This document shows positions 52,172 through 59,849 of a stretch of DNA of 64,000 nt, one piece after another (the first letter of the stretch is position 1; the number at the start of each line of letters is the position of its first letter). Below the pieces are notes generated by a model. It ran no database searches and was not told where the DNA came from. It saw only the letters and a program-made list of their open reading frames with translations. The position numbers and the translations under genes are program-made. This stretch comes from Streptomyces sp. D2-8 (GTDB lineage: Bacteria > Actinomycetota > Actinomycetes > Streptomycetales > Streptomycetaceae): NCBI RefSeq assembly GCF_023184515.1, contig NZ_JAAHBP010000021.1:1-64000 (forward strand). The letters are read 5' to 3'.

Positions 52172-53806
52172 ATGGCGGAGGCAGTGGTCGAGGGCGGCAC
52201 GAAGAGCGCGGCCGCGAGGGGCGGCGCAGATCCGGCCCCGGGCGTCTTCGAGCAGCTCAGCGCCGTCGCCGACGCCGTCCTCTACGAGGGCTACCTCCTC
52301 TACCCCTACCGCCGCTCCTCCGCCAAGAACCGCGTCCGCTGGCAGTTCGGCGTGCTGTTCCCCCGGGACTGGGTGGAGGCCGACGGCCCTGTCGTTCCCG
52401 GTGTCTCGGGCTCCGCCGACTCCTGGTACCAGCAGACCGAGTGCCTGCTGCGGGTCCGGCAGCCGGGCAGTGCCCGGGTACGCGTGCGGGTGCGCTACCT
52501 GCAGATGCAGCGCAAGCAGGTGGAAGAGGCGGACCACCGGCCCGTCGAGTCGCTGCACACCGACGACGGCACGGTGCATCTGACCTTCGACGAGGCCCTG
52601 CCGCGCGAGTGCGGGATCGAGGTCCCGCTCGACGAACTCCTCCGGGGCGGACGCACCGTCGCGGTGGGCGCCGCAGCAGGTGAGGACATCGAGCCGCTGC
52701 CGGAAGGCGCCGGGCGGGTGGTGCGCAGCCGTGAGGAGATCCGGGCCGAGACCACCGTCACCGCCGAGCGGCTCTCCGACGGCCTCTGCCGGATCCGCGT
52801 ACGGACCACGAACACCGCGCCCGCCCCCCGGCCGCGTACAGCACGGGACGAGGCACTGCGCCGGGCCCTCATCGCCACCCACACCCTCATCGGCGGCGAC
52901 GGGGTGGAGTTCGTCTCGCTGATCGATCCGCCGACGGACCTGGAAGCACCCGTGCGCGCCTGCCGTAACGAGTTCACCTTCCCCGTGCTCGGGGGCGAGG
53001 CCGGGGACGTCGGCCGCGTCCTGCTGTCCGCGCCGATCATCCTGCCCGACCACCCCCAGGTCGCCCCCGAGAGCCCGGGCGACCTGCACGACGCCGCCGA
53101 GATCGACGAGATCCTCACGCTGCGCACGATGCTGCTGACCGACGAGGAGAAGCGCGAGGCGCGGGCCACCGATCCGCGGGCGGCGGCGATCCTCGACCGG
53201 GTCGACACCATGCCGCAGGAGGTTTTCGAACGGCTCCACGGCGCCGTCCGCTCCCTGACACCGGCCGCCCCTGCCGCGGTGTCCGTCGACCGGCTGCCGG
53301 GCGCTGTCGGGTCTCCGGCACCGGCCGCCCCTGCCGCGGTGTCCGTCGACCCGTCGCCCGGCGCTGTCCGCTCTCCCGCACCGGTCACCCCCACGGCGTC
53401 CGCCGACCGTCCCGCCTGGTGGCAGGAGGGCGCCGACGACGGTCTCTCCCCGACCACCGACACCGTGCTCGTCGACGGCGTCCGGCTCGGCGCCGGCAGC
53501 CCCGTACGGCTCCGGCCCCGGGGACGCGGCGCCGACGCCCAGGACATGTTCCTGGCCGGGCGGACCGCCGAGGTCGCCGCCGTCTTCCACGACGTCGACG
53601 GCAGCGTGCACCTCGCCGTCACCCTCGACGACGACCCGGCCGCCGAACTGAACAACTGGTACGGCCGCTTCCACTACTTCCGGCCCGACGAGCTCGAACC
53701 CCTCGAGCCCGCCGGATCCCCGGACGAGCCGTCGGCACCGGCTCCCGCCGCGGCTCCGGCGCGGCACACGACCGACTCCGAGACCCCCGCAGCGGAGGCC
53801 GAGTGA
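52172..53806 (+). CDS. Uncharacterised 544-aa protein at the head of the hydrogenase operon
   Basis: A 544-residue cytoplasmic protein with no signal or membrane helix, starting at ATG 52172 after GGAGGCG. I do not recognise a domain. The N-terminal 350 residues look globular, with notable segments LLYPYRRSSAKNRVRWQFG and VEFVSLIDPPTDL and a middle segment around GDVGRVLLSAPIILPDHPQV. A Pro/Ala/Ser linker of three 20-residue repeats (about 360-412) leads to a C-terminal 80-residue part with GSPVRLRPRGRGADAQDMF and YGRFHYFRPDELEPL, which resembles a small SH3-like barrel. The hydrogenase small-subunit gene starts 1 bp after its stop, so co-translation with the enzyme is likely. Similar-sized proteins lie in this position in actinobacterial group 1h loci as far as I recall, without known function. 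It could act in cofactor insertion, subunit assembly or redox partner binding. Confidence 0.85.
   Translation: MAEAVVEGGTKSAAARGGADPAPGVFEQLSAVADAVLYEGYLLYPYRRSSAKNRVRWQFGVLFPRDWVEADGPVVPGVSGSADSWYQQTECLLRVRQPGSARVRVRVRYLQMQRKQVEEADHRPVESLHTDDGTVHLTFDEALPRECGIEVPLDELLRGGRTVAVGAAAGEDIEPLPEGAGRVVRSREEIRAETTVTAERLSDGLCRIRVRTTNTAPAPRPRTARDEALRRALIATHTLIGGDGVEFVSLIDPPTDLEAPVRACRNEFTFPVLGGEAGDVGRVLLSAPIILPDHPQVAPESPGDLHDAAEIDEILTLRTMLLTDEEKREARATDPRAAAILDRVDTMPQEVFERLHGAVRSLTPAAPAAVSVDRLPGAVGSPAPAAPAAVSVDPSPGAVRSPAPVTPTASADRPAWWQEGADDGLSPTTDTVLVDGVRLGAGSPVRLRPRGRGADAQDMFLAGRTAEVAAVFHDVDGSVHLAVTLDDDPAAELNNWYGRFHYFRPDELEPLEPAGSPDEPSAPAPAAAPARHTTDSETPAAEAE
53242..53415 (+). repeat. In-frame 60-bp tandem repeats (about 2.9 copies) in the 544-aa protein gene
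   Basis: Units start at 53242, 53302 and 53362 and encode GAVRSLTPAAPAAVSVDRLP, GAVGSPAPAAPAAVSVDPSP and GAVRSPAPVTPTASADRP. The first two units are highly similar at DNA level and the third has diverged. They form a flexible Pro/Ala linker that may vary in copy number between strains. Confidence 0.85.
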
Positions 53807-53807
53807 C

Positions 53808-54896
53808 ATGACAACGCACAGCAGCACCACCGAAGTCAGCAAGGAGCCCGAACGGTCCGAGGACCGCAAGGGCATAGACGAGATCCACATCCTCTGGATC
53901 TCCGAGGGCATGAGCTGCGACGGCGACACCGTCTCGCTCACCGCCGCCGACCAGCCCTCCATCGAGGACCTGGTACTCGGGCTGATCCCGGGCCTGCCCA
54001 AGGTGAACCTGGTGAACAAGGTGCTCTCGCCCAGCCTGGGCGGCGAGGACTTCCTCGCTCCCTACCGGGCGGCCGTACGCGGCGAACTGGGCCCGTTCAT
54101 CCTCGTCATCGAGGGCTCGATCCCCAACCAGAACATCATCGAGGGCGACGGCTACTGGACGTCCTTCGGCAACGACCCGGAGACCGGGGAGCCGCAGACC
54201 CTCAATTGGTGGATCGACCAACTGGCCCCCAAGGCCTGGGCGGTGGTTGCCGCCGGCACCTGTGCCACCTTCGGCGGCATCCACGCCATGTCCGGCAACC
54301 CGACGGGCTGCATGGGCCTCGCCGACTACCTGGGCTGGGACTACACCTCCCAGGCCGGCCTGCCCATCGTCAACGTGCCCGGCTGCCCGATCCAGCCCGA
54401 GAACTTCATGGAGACCCTGGTCTGGGTCCTCTACCACGCGGCCGGCTCCGCACCCCCGCCGCCGCTGGACCACATGCTGCGCCCGCAGTGGCTGTTCGGG
54501 AAGACGGTCCACGAGGGCTGCGACCGCGGCTCGTACTACGAGCAGGCCAGCTTCGCCACGGACTACAACTCACCCAAGTGCCTGGTCAAGACGGGCTGCT
54601 GGGGCCCGGTCGTCAACTGCAACGTGCCCAAGCGCGGCTGGATGGCCGGCATCGGCGGCTGCCCCAACGTCGGCGGCATCTGCATCGGCTGCACGATGCC
54701 CGGCTTCCCCGACGCGTTCATGCCGTTCATGGACGAGCCCCCGGGCAGCACCCTGTCGTCCCTCGTCGTCAAGCCGTACGGGGCCGTCATCCGACGGCTG
54801 CGCGGCGTGACCAACGAACTGGTCAACCACGAGCCCAGGTGGCGCCACAACAAGCGCAAGCTGACCAGCGGTTACGACCCGCGCTGGCGCCCCTGA
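53808..54896 (+). CDS. hhyS: Group 1h [NiFe] hydrogenase small subunit
   Basis: A 362-residue iron-sulfur subunit from ATG 53808. The proximal cluster region begins LWISEGMSCDGDTVSL: instead of the usual CxxC, a Cys is followed after one residue by Asp. This is the 3Cys-1Asp pattern known in the actinobacterial-type hydrogenase of Ralstonia. Further cluster ligands lie in VVAAGTCATFGGIH, VPGCPIQPENFME, CDRGSYYEQASF, KCLVKTGCWGPVVNCNVPKR and GGCPNVGGICIGCTMPGFPD. No twin-arginine signal is present and the C-terminus has no membrane anchor, as in group 1h. It transfers electrons from the active site in the large subunit and sits on the cytoplasmic side. The enzyme oxidises H2 down to atmospheric levels in related organisms. 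Confidence 0.95.
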   Translation: MTTHSSTTEVSKEPERSEDRKGIDEIHILWISEGMSCDGDTVSLTAADQPSIEDLVLGLIPGLPKVNLVNKVLSPSLGGEDFLAPYRAAVRGELGPFILVIEGSIPNQNIIEGDGYWTSFGNDPETGEPQTLNWWIDQLAPKAWAVVAAGTCATFGGIHAMSGNPTGCMGLADYLGWDYTSQAGLPIVNVPGCPIQPENFMETLVWVLYHAAGSAPPPPLDHMLRPQWLFGKTVHEGCDRGSYYEQASFATDYNSPKCLVKTGCWGPVVNCNVPKRGWMAGIGGCPNVGGICIGCTMPGFPDAFMPFMDEPPGSTLSSLVVKPYGAVIRRLRGVTNELVNHEPRWRHNKRKLTSGYDPRWRP

Positions 54897-54960
54897 TGAA
54901 GCGTCCCCGGATGCAGCCCACCACCCCACACACCACCGACAGCGAGGGGCAGTACCGCAG

Positions 54961-56754
54961 ATGACCACCACCGAGGCCCGGCCCACGGACCGCAAGCCGC
55001 CACAGCTCGTGGACATGTCCTGGGATCCGATCACGCGGATCATCGGCAACCTGGGCATCTACACGAAGATCGACTTCGCCAACCGGGAAGTCGTCGAATG
55101 CCACAGCACCTCGTCGCTGTTCCGCGGCTACTCGGTGTTCATGAAGGGCAAGGACCCGCGCGACGCGGGCTTCATCACGTCCCGGATCTGCGGCATCTGC
55201 GGCGACAACCACACCACCTGCTCCGACTACGCCCAGCAGATGGCCTACGGAGTCAAGCCGCCCCCGCTGGCCGAGCACATCGTCAACCTCGGCGAGGCCG
55301 CCGAGTACATGTTCGACCACACGATCTTCCAGGACAACCTGGTCTTCGTGGACTTCTGCGAGGCCATGGTCAAGGCCACCAACCCCGGTGTCCTGGCCCG
55401 CGCCGAGCGCACCGAGGCGCCCCGCGGCGAGATCCACGGCTACCGGACGATCGCCGACATCATGAAGGCCTTCAACCCCTTCGAGGGTGAGGTCTACAAG
55501 GAGGCCCTGAAGGTCAGCCGGGTCACCCGCGAGATGTTCTGCCTGATGGAGGGGCGGCACGTCCACCCCTCCACGCTGTACCCGGGCGGCGTCGGCACGA
55601 TGCCGCAGCCGACCGTCTTCACCGACTACCTCAGCCGCCTCATGCGGGTCATCGACTTCGTGAAGAAGGCCGTCGCCATGAATGACGACGTCTTCGACTT
55701 CTTCTACGAGGCGCTGCCCGGCTACGAGGAGGTCGGCCGCCGCCGCACCCTGCTGGGCTGCTGGGGCGCGTTCCAGGACCCCAAGGTCGTCGACTACCGC
55801 TACGAGACGATGAACACCTGGGGCAAGGCGATGTACGTCACCCCGGGCATCATCGTCGACGGCGAACTGGTCACCAACAACCTCGTCGACATCAACCTCG
55901 GCCTGCGCATCATGCTCGGCAGCTCCTACTACGAGGACTGGGTGAACGAGCAGCCCTTCGTCACCCACGACCCGCTCGGCAACCCCGTCGACATGCGCCA
56001 CCCGTGGAACCAGACCACCGTCCCGGTGCCGCAGAAGCGCGACTTCGACGACAAGTACAGCTGGGTGATGAGCCCCCGCTGGTTCGACCAGCGCACCGGC
56101 GACCACCTCGCCCTCGACACCGGCGGCGGCCCTCTCGCCCGCCTGTGGTCGACCGCGCTGAGCGGCCTGGTCGACACCCCGTACATCAAAGCCACCGGCC
56201 ACAGCGTGCGCATCTCCCTGCCCAAGGGCGAGTCCCTGCCGGAGACCACCCTGGAATGGCGCATCCCGCAGTGGAGCAACACCATCGAACGCGACCGCGC
56301 CCGGCCGTACTTCGTCGCCTACGCGGCCGCCATGGCCCTGCAGTTCATCGAAGAGGCCATGGGCATGGTGCGCGCGGGCGAGACCAAGGTGTTCGAGAAC
56401 TACGAGGTGCCCGACGAGGCGATCGGCTGCGGCTTCCACGAGGCGGTGCGCGGTGTCCTCTCCCACCACCTGGTGATCAAGGACAAGAAGATCGCCAACT
56501 ACCACCCGTACCCGCCCACCCCGTGGAACGCCAGCCCTCGCGACATGTACGGCACCCCCGGCCCGTACGAGGACGCCGTCCAGGGCCAGCCCATCTTCGA
56601 GGAGAACGGGCCGGACGACTTCAAGGGCGTCGACATCATGCGCACCGTCCGCAGCTTCGACCCCTGTCTGCCGTGCGGTGTGCACATGTACGTCGGCAAG
56701 GGCAAGACGCTGACCACCCTGCACTCGCCGACGTACGGGGCGAACCATGGCTGA
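54961..56754 (+). CDS. hhyL: Group 1h [NiFe] hydrogenase large subunit
   Basis: A 597-residue catalytic subunit, ATG 54961, 64 bp after the small subunit. The nickel-binding L1 motif is SRICGICGDNHTTCSDY and the L2 motif is FDPCLPCGVHMY. After the His of L2 there is a tail of about 22 residues (ending SPTYGANHG), which in most hydrogenases would be cut off by a specific endopeptidase after nickel insertion. No such peptidase gene was recognised in this window. Other conserved blocks include GRHVHPSTLYPGGVG and TGHSVRISLPKGE. The active site binds a Ni-Fe(CN)2CO centre made by the Hyp proteins encoded downstream. The stop overlaps the NifU-like gene by 8 bp, implying coupled translation. Confidence 0.96.
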   Translation: MTTTEARPTDRKPPQLVDMSWDPITRIIGNLGIYTKIDFANREVVECHSTSSLFRGYSVFMKGKDPRDAGFITSRICGICGDNHTTCSDYAQQMAYGVKPPPLAEHIVNLGEAAEYMFDHTIFQDNLVFVDFCEAMVKATNPGVLARAERTEAPRGEIHGYRTIADIMKAFNPFEGEVYKEALKVSRVTREMFCLMEGRHVHPSTLYPGGVGTMPQPTVFTDYLSRLMRVIDFVKKAVAMNDDVFDFFYEALPGYEEVGRRRTLLGCWGAFQDPKVVDYRYETMNTWGKAMYVTPGIIVDGELVTNNLVDINLGLRIMLGSSYYEDWVNEQPFVTHDPLGNPVDMRHPWNQTTVPVPQKRDFDDKYSWVMSPRWFDQRTGDHLALDTGGGPLARLWSTALSGLVDTPYIKATGHSVRISLPKGESLPETTLEWRIPQWSNTIERDRARPYFVAYAAAMALQFIEEAMGMVRAGETKVFENYEVPDEAIGCGFHEAVRGVLSHHLVIKDKKIANYHPYPPTPWNASPRDMYGTPGPYEDAVQGQPIFEENGPDDFKGVDIMRTVRSFDPCLPCGVHMYVGKGKTLTTLHSPTYGANHG

Positions 56755-57295
56755 GGCCGACACCGCACGGCTGGCGGACCCGGACGTCGAGGCCCGGCTC
56801 GGCCGGCTCGACGAGCTGCTGGAAGGCCTCGAGTCCGCGCCCGGCCCCACGACACGCTCCGCGACCGAGGCGGTGGCCCTGCTGACCGAGGTCTACGGCG
56901 AGGCCCTGGCCCGCGTCCTGGACCACGCGGACGAGCAGGTCGCCGAGCGCCTCGCCGAGGACGAGCTGCTCGGGCACCTCATGGTGCTGCACGACATCCA
57001 CCCCGAGCCCGCCGAACGCCGGGCGGCCCGCGCGGTCGAACGGCTGCGGCCCGCCGTGCAGGAACGCGGCGGCGACGTGGAGTGGGCCGGGGTGGAAGGG
57101 CAGGTCGCCCGGGTGCGTCTGAAGGCCGGCGGCGGGTGCGGGTCCGGCTGCGGCGGCGGAGGTTCCGAGGTCACCGACGCGGTCCGCGCGGCGGTGCTCG
57201 CGGCGGCGCCCGAGCTGACGGCGGTGGAGCCCCTGACCGAGACGGCCCCCGCCTTCGTCCCGCTGACCACGCTGACGCACCGGAGCGCACCGTGA
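56747..57295 (+). CDS. NifU/Nfu-like protein of the hydrogenase operon
   Basis: A 182-residue protein from ATG 56747, overlapping the large-subunit gene by 8 bp. The N-terminal 105 residues are helical and acidic (TEAVALLTEVYGEALARVL), with no known domain. Residues about 110-165 match the NifU C-terminal (Nfu) fold, with GDVEWAGVEGQVARVRLKAG, then GGGCGSGCGGGG and VRAAVLAAAPELTAVE. Nfu proteins normally carry Cys-x2-Cys to bridge a 4Fe-4S cluster between two monomers; here the spacing is Cys-x3-Cys. A role in delivering an Fe-S cluster to the small subunit, with its Asp-ligated proximal cluster, is a reasonable inference. Altered cluster type is possible. Confidence 0.85.
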   Translation: MAEADTARLADPDVEARLGRLDELLEGLESAPGPTTRSATEAVALLTEVYGEALARVLDHADEQVAERLAEDELLGHLMVLHDIHPEPAERRAARAVERLRPAVQERGGDVEWAGVEGQVARVRLKAGGGCGSGCGGGGSEVTDAVRAAVLAAAPELTAVEPLTETAPAFVPLTTLTHRSAP

Positions 57296-57888
57296 CCACC
57301 GACGGGGCACTGGCCCGCCTCATCCGCTCCTCGGCCGATCGCACGGCGGTGGCCGAGCGGGAGGTGTGCGACCTGTGCGCCGCGCCCGTCGCCGAGGAGC
57401 ACGCCCACCTGTACGACACCGGCCAGGAGGAGGTGCGCTGCGTCTGCGGCCCCTGCTCGGTGCTGTTCGCCGACGCGGCGGCGGGGGATGGCCAGTACCG
57501 GCTCGTGCCCCGGCGCCGGGTCCGGCTGCCCAAGGTCGACACGGCCGTGCTGGGCGTACCGGTCGGCCTGGTCTTCTTCGTGCCCCGGGCGGACGGCACC
57601 GTCACCGCCGAGGGCCCGAGCCCCGCGGGAGCCATGCGGTGGGAGGTGGACGCGGCGGCCTGGCAGGAGCTGGCCGGGACGTGTCCGCAGCTCGCAACCG
57701 TGGAACCCGAGGTGGAGGCCCTGCTGGTGAACACCGTCCACGGCCTCGACGAGCACTGGATCGTGCCGGTCGACGACTGCTACCGGATGATCGCCGTCGT
57801 ACGCCGGGAGTGGCGCGGCCTGTCCGGCGGCGGCCGGATCTGGCCCGCCCTCGAGCAGTTCTTCGAGGACCTCACCGAGCGGCCATAG
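57292..57888 (+). CDS. DUF5947-type protein with zinc-ribbon-like Cys motifs
   Basis: A 198-residue cytoplasmic protein, GTG 57292, overlapping the NifU-like gene by 4 bp (GTGA). Near residue 27 it has REVCDLCAAPVAEEH and near 50 EVRCVCGPCSVLF, a Cys4-5 cluster suited to bind zinc or iron. The remainder has LPKVDTAVLGVPVGLVFFVP, GAMRWEVDAAAWQELAG and IVPVDDCYRMIAVVRREWRG. The pattern fits the DUF5947 family, which I recall as recurring next to group 1h hydrogenases. A chaperone or assembly function for the hydrogenase is likely but unproven. Confidence 0.82.
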   Translation: MTTDGALARLIRSSADRTAVAEREVCDLCAAPVAEEHAHLYDTGQEEVRCVCGPCSVLFADAAAGDGQYRLVPRRRVRLPKVDTAVLGVPVGLVFFVPRADGTVTAEGPSPAGAMRWEVDAAAWQELAGTCPQLATVEPEVEALLVNTVHGLDEHWIVPVDDCYRMIAVVRREWRGLSGGGRIWPALEQFFEDLTERP

Positions 57889-57930
57889 CCACGTACTCCG
57901 CAGGTCGGAGGCGAGGAAGGAGAGCATCCC

Positions 57931-58137
57931 ATGGGCAACATCAGAGTGGGCCGGCCCCAGGCGAAGCCCGACACTCCCGGGCACGTCGCGGGCATGCACC
58001 AGGGCAACAAGGGACCGCGCGAGCAGCAGAAGGGGCACCACGAGGACGGCACCGCCGACGCGCGCCGCTCCACGGGGATCCACTGGAAGCGGCATGACGC
58101 CCTCGCGGAGACCATGCCGAACATCTCGCCGGGATGA
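57931..58137 (+). CDS. Small basic His/Gly-rich protein of the hydrogenase operon
   Basis: A 68-residue protein from ATG 57931 with a strong ribosome-binding site (GAGGAAGGAGAG). The sequence is hydrophilic and probably unstructured, rich in Gly, His, Lys and Pro (GHVAGMHQGNKGPREQQKGH, and later TGIHWKRHDALAETMPN). It has no Cys, no signal and no membrane helix. Six His residues could bind nickel, but this is a guess. It is located between the DUF5947-type gene and another tiny gene, in the same operon. Confidence 0.75.
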   Translation: MGNIRVGRPQAKPDTPGHVAGMHQGNKGPREQQKGHHEDGTADARRSTGIHWKRHDALAETMPNISPG

Positions 58138-58168
58138 ACACCGTGATGAGGACGAGCAGGGAGTCGCC

Positions 58169-58363
58169 GTGATGAAACGAGCATGCAGACCCGCCGCGCG
58201 CAGGCGAGGCGGGGTGAGCGGACAGCGGGTGCTGAAGGCCGAGGCCGTCCTGGTGGGCGGTGTGGTGCTGGCCCTGCTGTGCTGGGAGTGGCCCAGCCTG
58301 AGGCGCGAGGTGCGGATCTGGCGGATGTCCGGCGGATTTCGCGCCGGCCACCGCTACCCGTGA
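58169..58363 (+). CDS. DUF6893-like small single-helix membrane protein
   Basis: A 64-residue protein from GTG 58169 or ATG 58172, with AGGGAG upstream. A basic N-terminus (KRACRPAARRRGG) precedes one hydrophobic helix (VLVGGVVLALLCWEWP) and a basic tail (SLRREVRIWRMSGGFRAG). The arrangement resembles the DUF6893 family of small actinobacterial proteins (helix, then WPxxRRxxxIxRM). A helix like this could tether the otherwise soluble hydrogenase to the membrane, near the quinone pool. That role is inference. Confidence 0.75.
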   Translation: MMKRACRPAARRRGGVSGQRVLKAEAVLVGGVVLALLCWEWPSLRREVRIWRMSGGFRAGHRYP

Positions 58364-58370
58364 GCCGGCC

Positions 58371-58721
58371 GTGCACGAACTGTCGATCGCGACCGCGATC
58401 ATCGAGCGGGCCGACGAGCTGGCCCGGGCGGACGGGACGGACGCCGTCTCGAAGGTGACCGTCCGGGTCGGCGAGCTGGCGGGCGTCGTCCCCGACGCCC
58501 TCGGTTTCGCCTTCGAGGTGGCCCGCGACGGCACCGCCCTCGCGGGGGCGGACCTCGTCGTCGAGCAGATCCCCGCGCAGGCCTGGTGCGGCCCGTGCGC
58601 CGAGGAGTTCCCGGTGGGCATGCCCCCGTTCTTCTGGTGCCCGCGCTGCGACCAGCCCTCCAACGACCTGCGCAGCGGCCGCGAGCTGGAGATCACCGGG
58701 ATCGAGCCGGTACCGGCATAG
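58371..58721 (+). CDS. hypA: Hydrogenase nickel-incorporation protein HypA
   Basis: A 116-residue nickel metallochaperone from GTG 58371. The N-terminal Met-His-Glu (MHELSIATAIIE) binds nickel. Residues about 40-60 (VGELAGVVPDALGFAFEVA) are typical of the family. The zinc site is CGPC (about 73-76) and CPRC (about 90-93), here with 13 residues between the pairs. HypA works with HypB to load nickel into the large subunit. It is the last plus-strand gene of the locus, 7 bp after the DUF6893-like gene, and followed by a terminator. Confidence 0.95.
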   Translation: MHELSIATAIIERADELARADGTDAVSKVTVRVGELAGVVPDALGFAFEVARDGTALAGADLVVEQIPAQAWCGPCAEEFPVGMPPFFWCPRCDQPSNDLRSGRELEITGIEPVPA

Positions 58722-58734
58722 CGAACGAGCGAGG

Positions 58735-58760
58735 GGCCCCGCCGATCCGTCGGCGGGGCC
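58735..58760. terminator. Bidirectional terminator between hypA and hypE
   Basis: GGCCCCGCCGA (58735-58745) pairs perfectly with TCGGCGGGGCC (58750-58760) around TCCG. It sits midway in the 57 bp between the convergent stops of hypA and hypE and should end both transcripts. Confidence 0.85.
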
Positions 58761-58778
58761 GCTCGTCCTGTCCTGCGG

Positions 58779-59849
58779 TCAGCAGATGCGCGGCAGCTGC
58801 TCCCCGAGCGGCAGATCCACCACCCGCGTCCCGCCCAGCCCGGTGGCGACCACCACCATCCCGGGATGCTCGGCGACGCACTCGCCGATCAGCGTGGCCC
58901 CGGCACCCTGCGGATGGCCCCGCATCGCCGCCAGGACCTCCTCCGCCCGCGACGGGGGCACGAAGGCGACCAGCCGCCCCTCGTTGGCGACGTAGAGCGG
59001 GTCGAGCCCGAGGAACCCGCAGGCGTTCGCCACCGCGTCCGGCACGGGAATGGCACGCTCCTGCAACCGGACACCGGTCCCGGAGGCACGGGCGATCTCG
59101 TTCAGCGACGCGCCCAGGCCGCCCCTGGTGGGGTCGCGCAGCACATGGATGTCCGGGGTGACGGCCAGCACGGCCGCCACCAGATCCGCCAGCGGCGCGG
59201 TGTCGCTGGCGATCTCCACCCCGAACTCCAGCCCTTCCCGGACGCTCATGATCGCCACCCCGTGCAGCCCGATCGGGCCGCTGACGAGGACCGCGTCGCC
59301 GGGCCGTGCACGCTGGGGCCGGATGTCCACCCCGTCGGGCACGAGCCCCACACCGGCGGTGGTGACGTACACCCCGTCGCCGTGCCCGGACTCCACCACC
59401 TTGGTGTCACCCGTGGCGATCGTGACCCCGGCGGCCTCGGCGGCCGCCCCCATCGAGCGCGCGATCCGCTCGACGACCGTCAGCTCCACGCCCTCCTCCA
59501 GGACGAAGGCGGCGGAGAGGTAGGCGGGTTTCGCTCCGCTCATCGCGAGGTCGTTGACGGTGCCGTTGACCGCGAGGTCGCCGAGGCAGCCACCGGGGAA
59601 GAACAGCGGCCGGACCACGTAGGAGTCGGTGGAGAAGGCCAGCCGCGCGCCGCCCAGTTCGAGGACGGCGGAGTCGGCGAGACCGGCCAGCGTGGCGTTG
59701 CCGTAGGCAGGGGTGAAGATCTGCTCCATCAGCTCGGCCGACAGCGCACCCCCTCCGCCGTGCCCCATGACCACCACCCCCTGGTCGCGCAGCGGGGCGG
59801 GGCAGGTCCAGTTGGCCGGGTCGACCACGTCGGCGAGTTGTTCAGGCAA
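58779..59849 (-). CDS. hypE: Hydrogenase expression/formation protein HypE
   Basis: A 356-residue AIR-synthase-like ATPase that makes the cyanide ligand. ATG 59847-59849 overlaps the hypD end by 8 bp. Motifs: GHGGGGALSAELMEQIF, FSTDSYVVRPLFFPGG, GDLAVNGTVNDLAMSGAKP, TGDTKVVESGHGDGVY, DPTRGGLGASLNEIA. The C-terminus ends PRIC; this terminal Cys is carbamoylated by HypF and dehydrated to thiocyanate before transfer to the iron. It is the last gene of the minus-strand hypBFCDE operon. Confidence 0.97.
   Translation of the reverse strand: MPEQLADVVDPANWTCPAPLRDQGVVVMGHGGGGALSAELMEQIFTPAYGNATLAGLADSAVLELGGARLAFSTDSYVVRPLFFPGGCLGDLAVNGTVNDLAMSGAKPAYLSAAFVLEEGVELTVVERIARSMGAAAEAAGVTIATGDTKVVESGHGDGVYVTTAGVGLVPDGVDIRPQRARPGDAVLVSGPIGLHGVAIMSVREGLEFGVEIASDTAPLADLVAAVLAVTPDIHVLRDPTRGGLGASLNEIARASGTGVRLQERAIPVPDAVANACGFLGLDPLYVANEGRLVAFVPPSRAEEVLAAMRGHPQGAGATLIGECVAEHPGMVVVATGLGGTRVVDLPLGEQLPRIC

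Noticed and set aside
54823..56850. 675-codon minus-strand frame opposite the hydrogenase large subunit
   Set aside because: Antisense shadow of a strongly conserved gene; no motifs.
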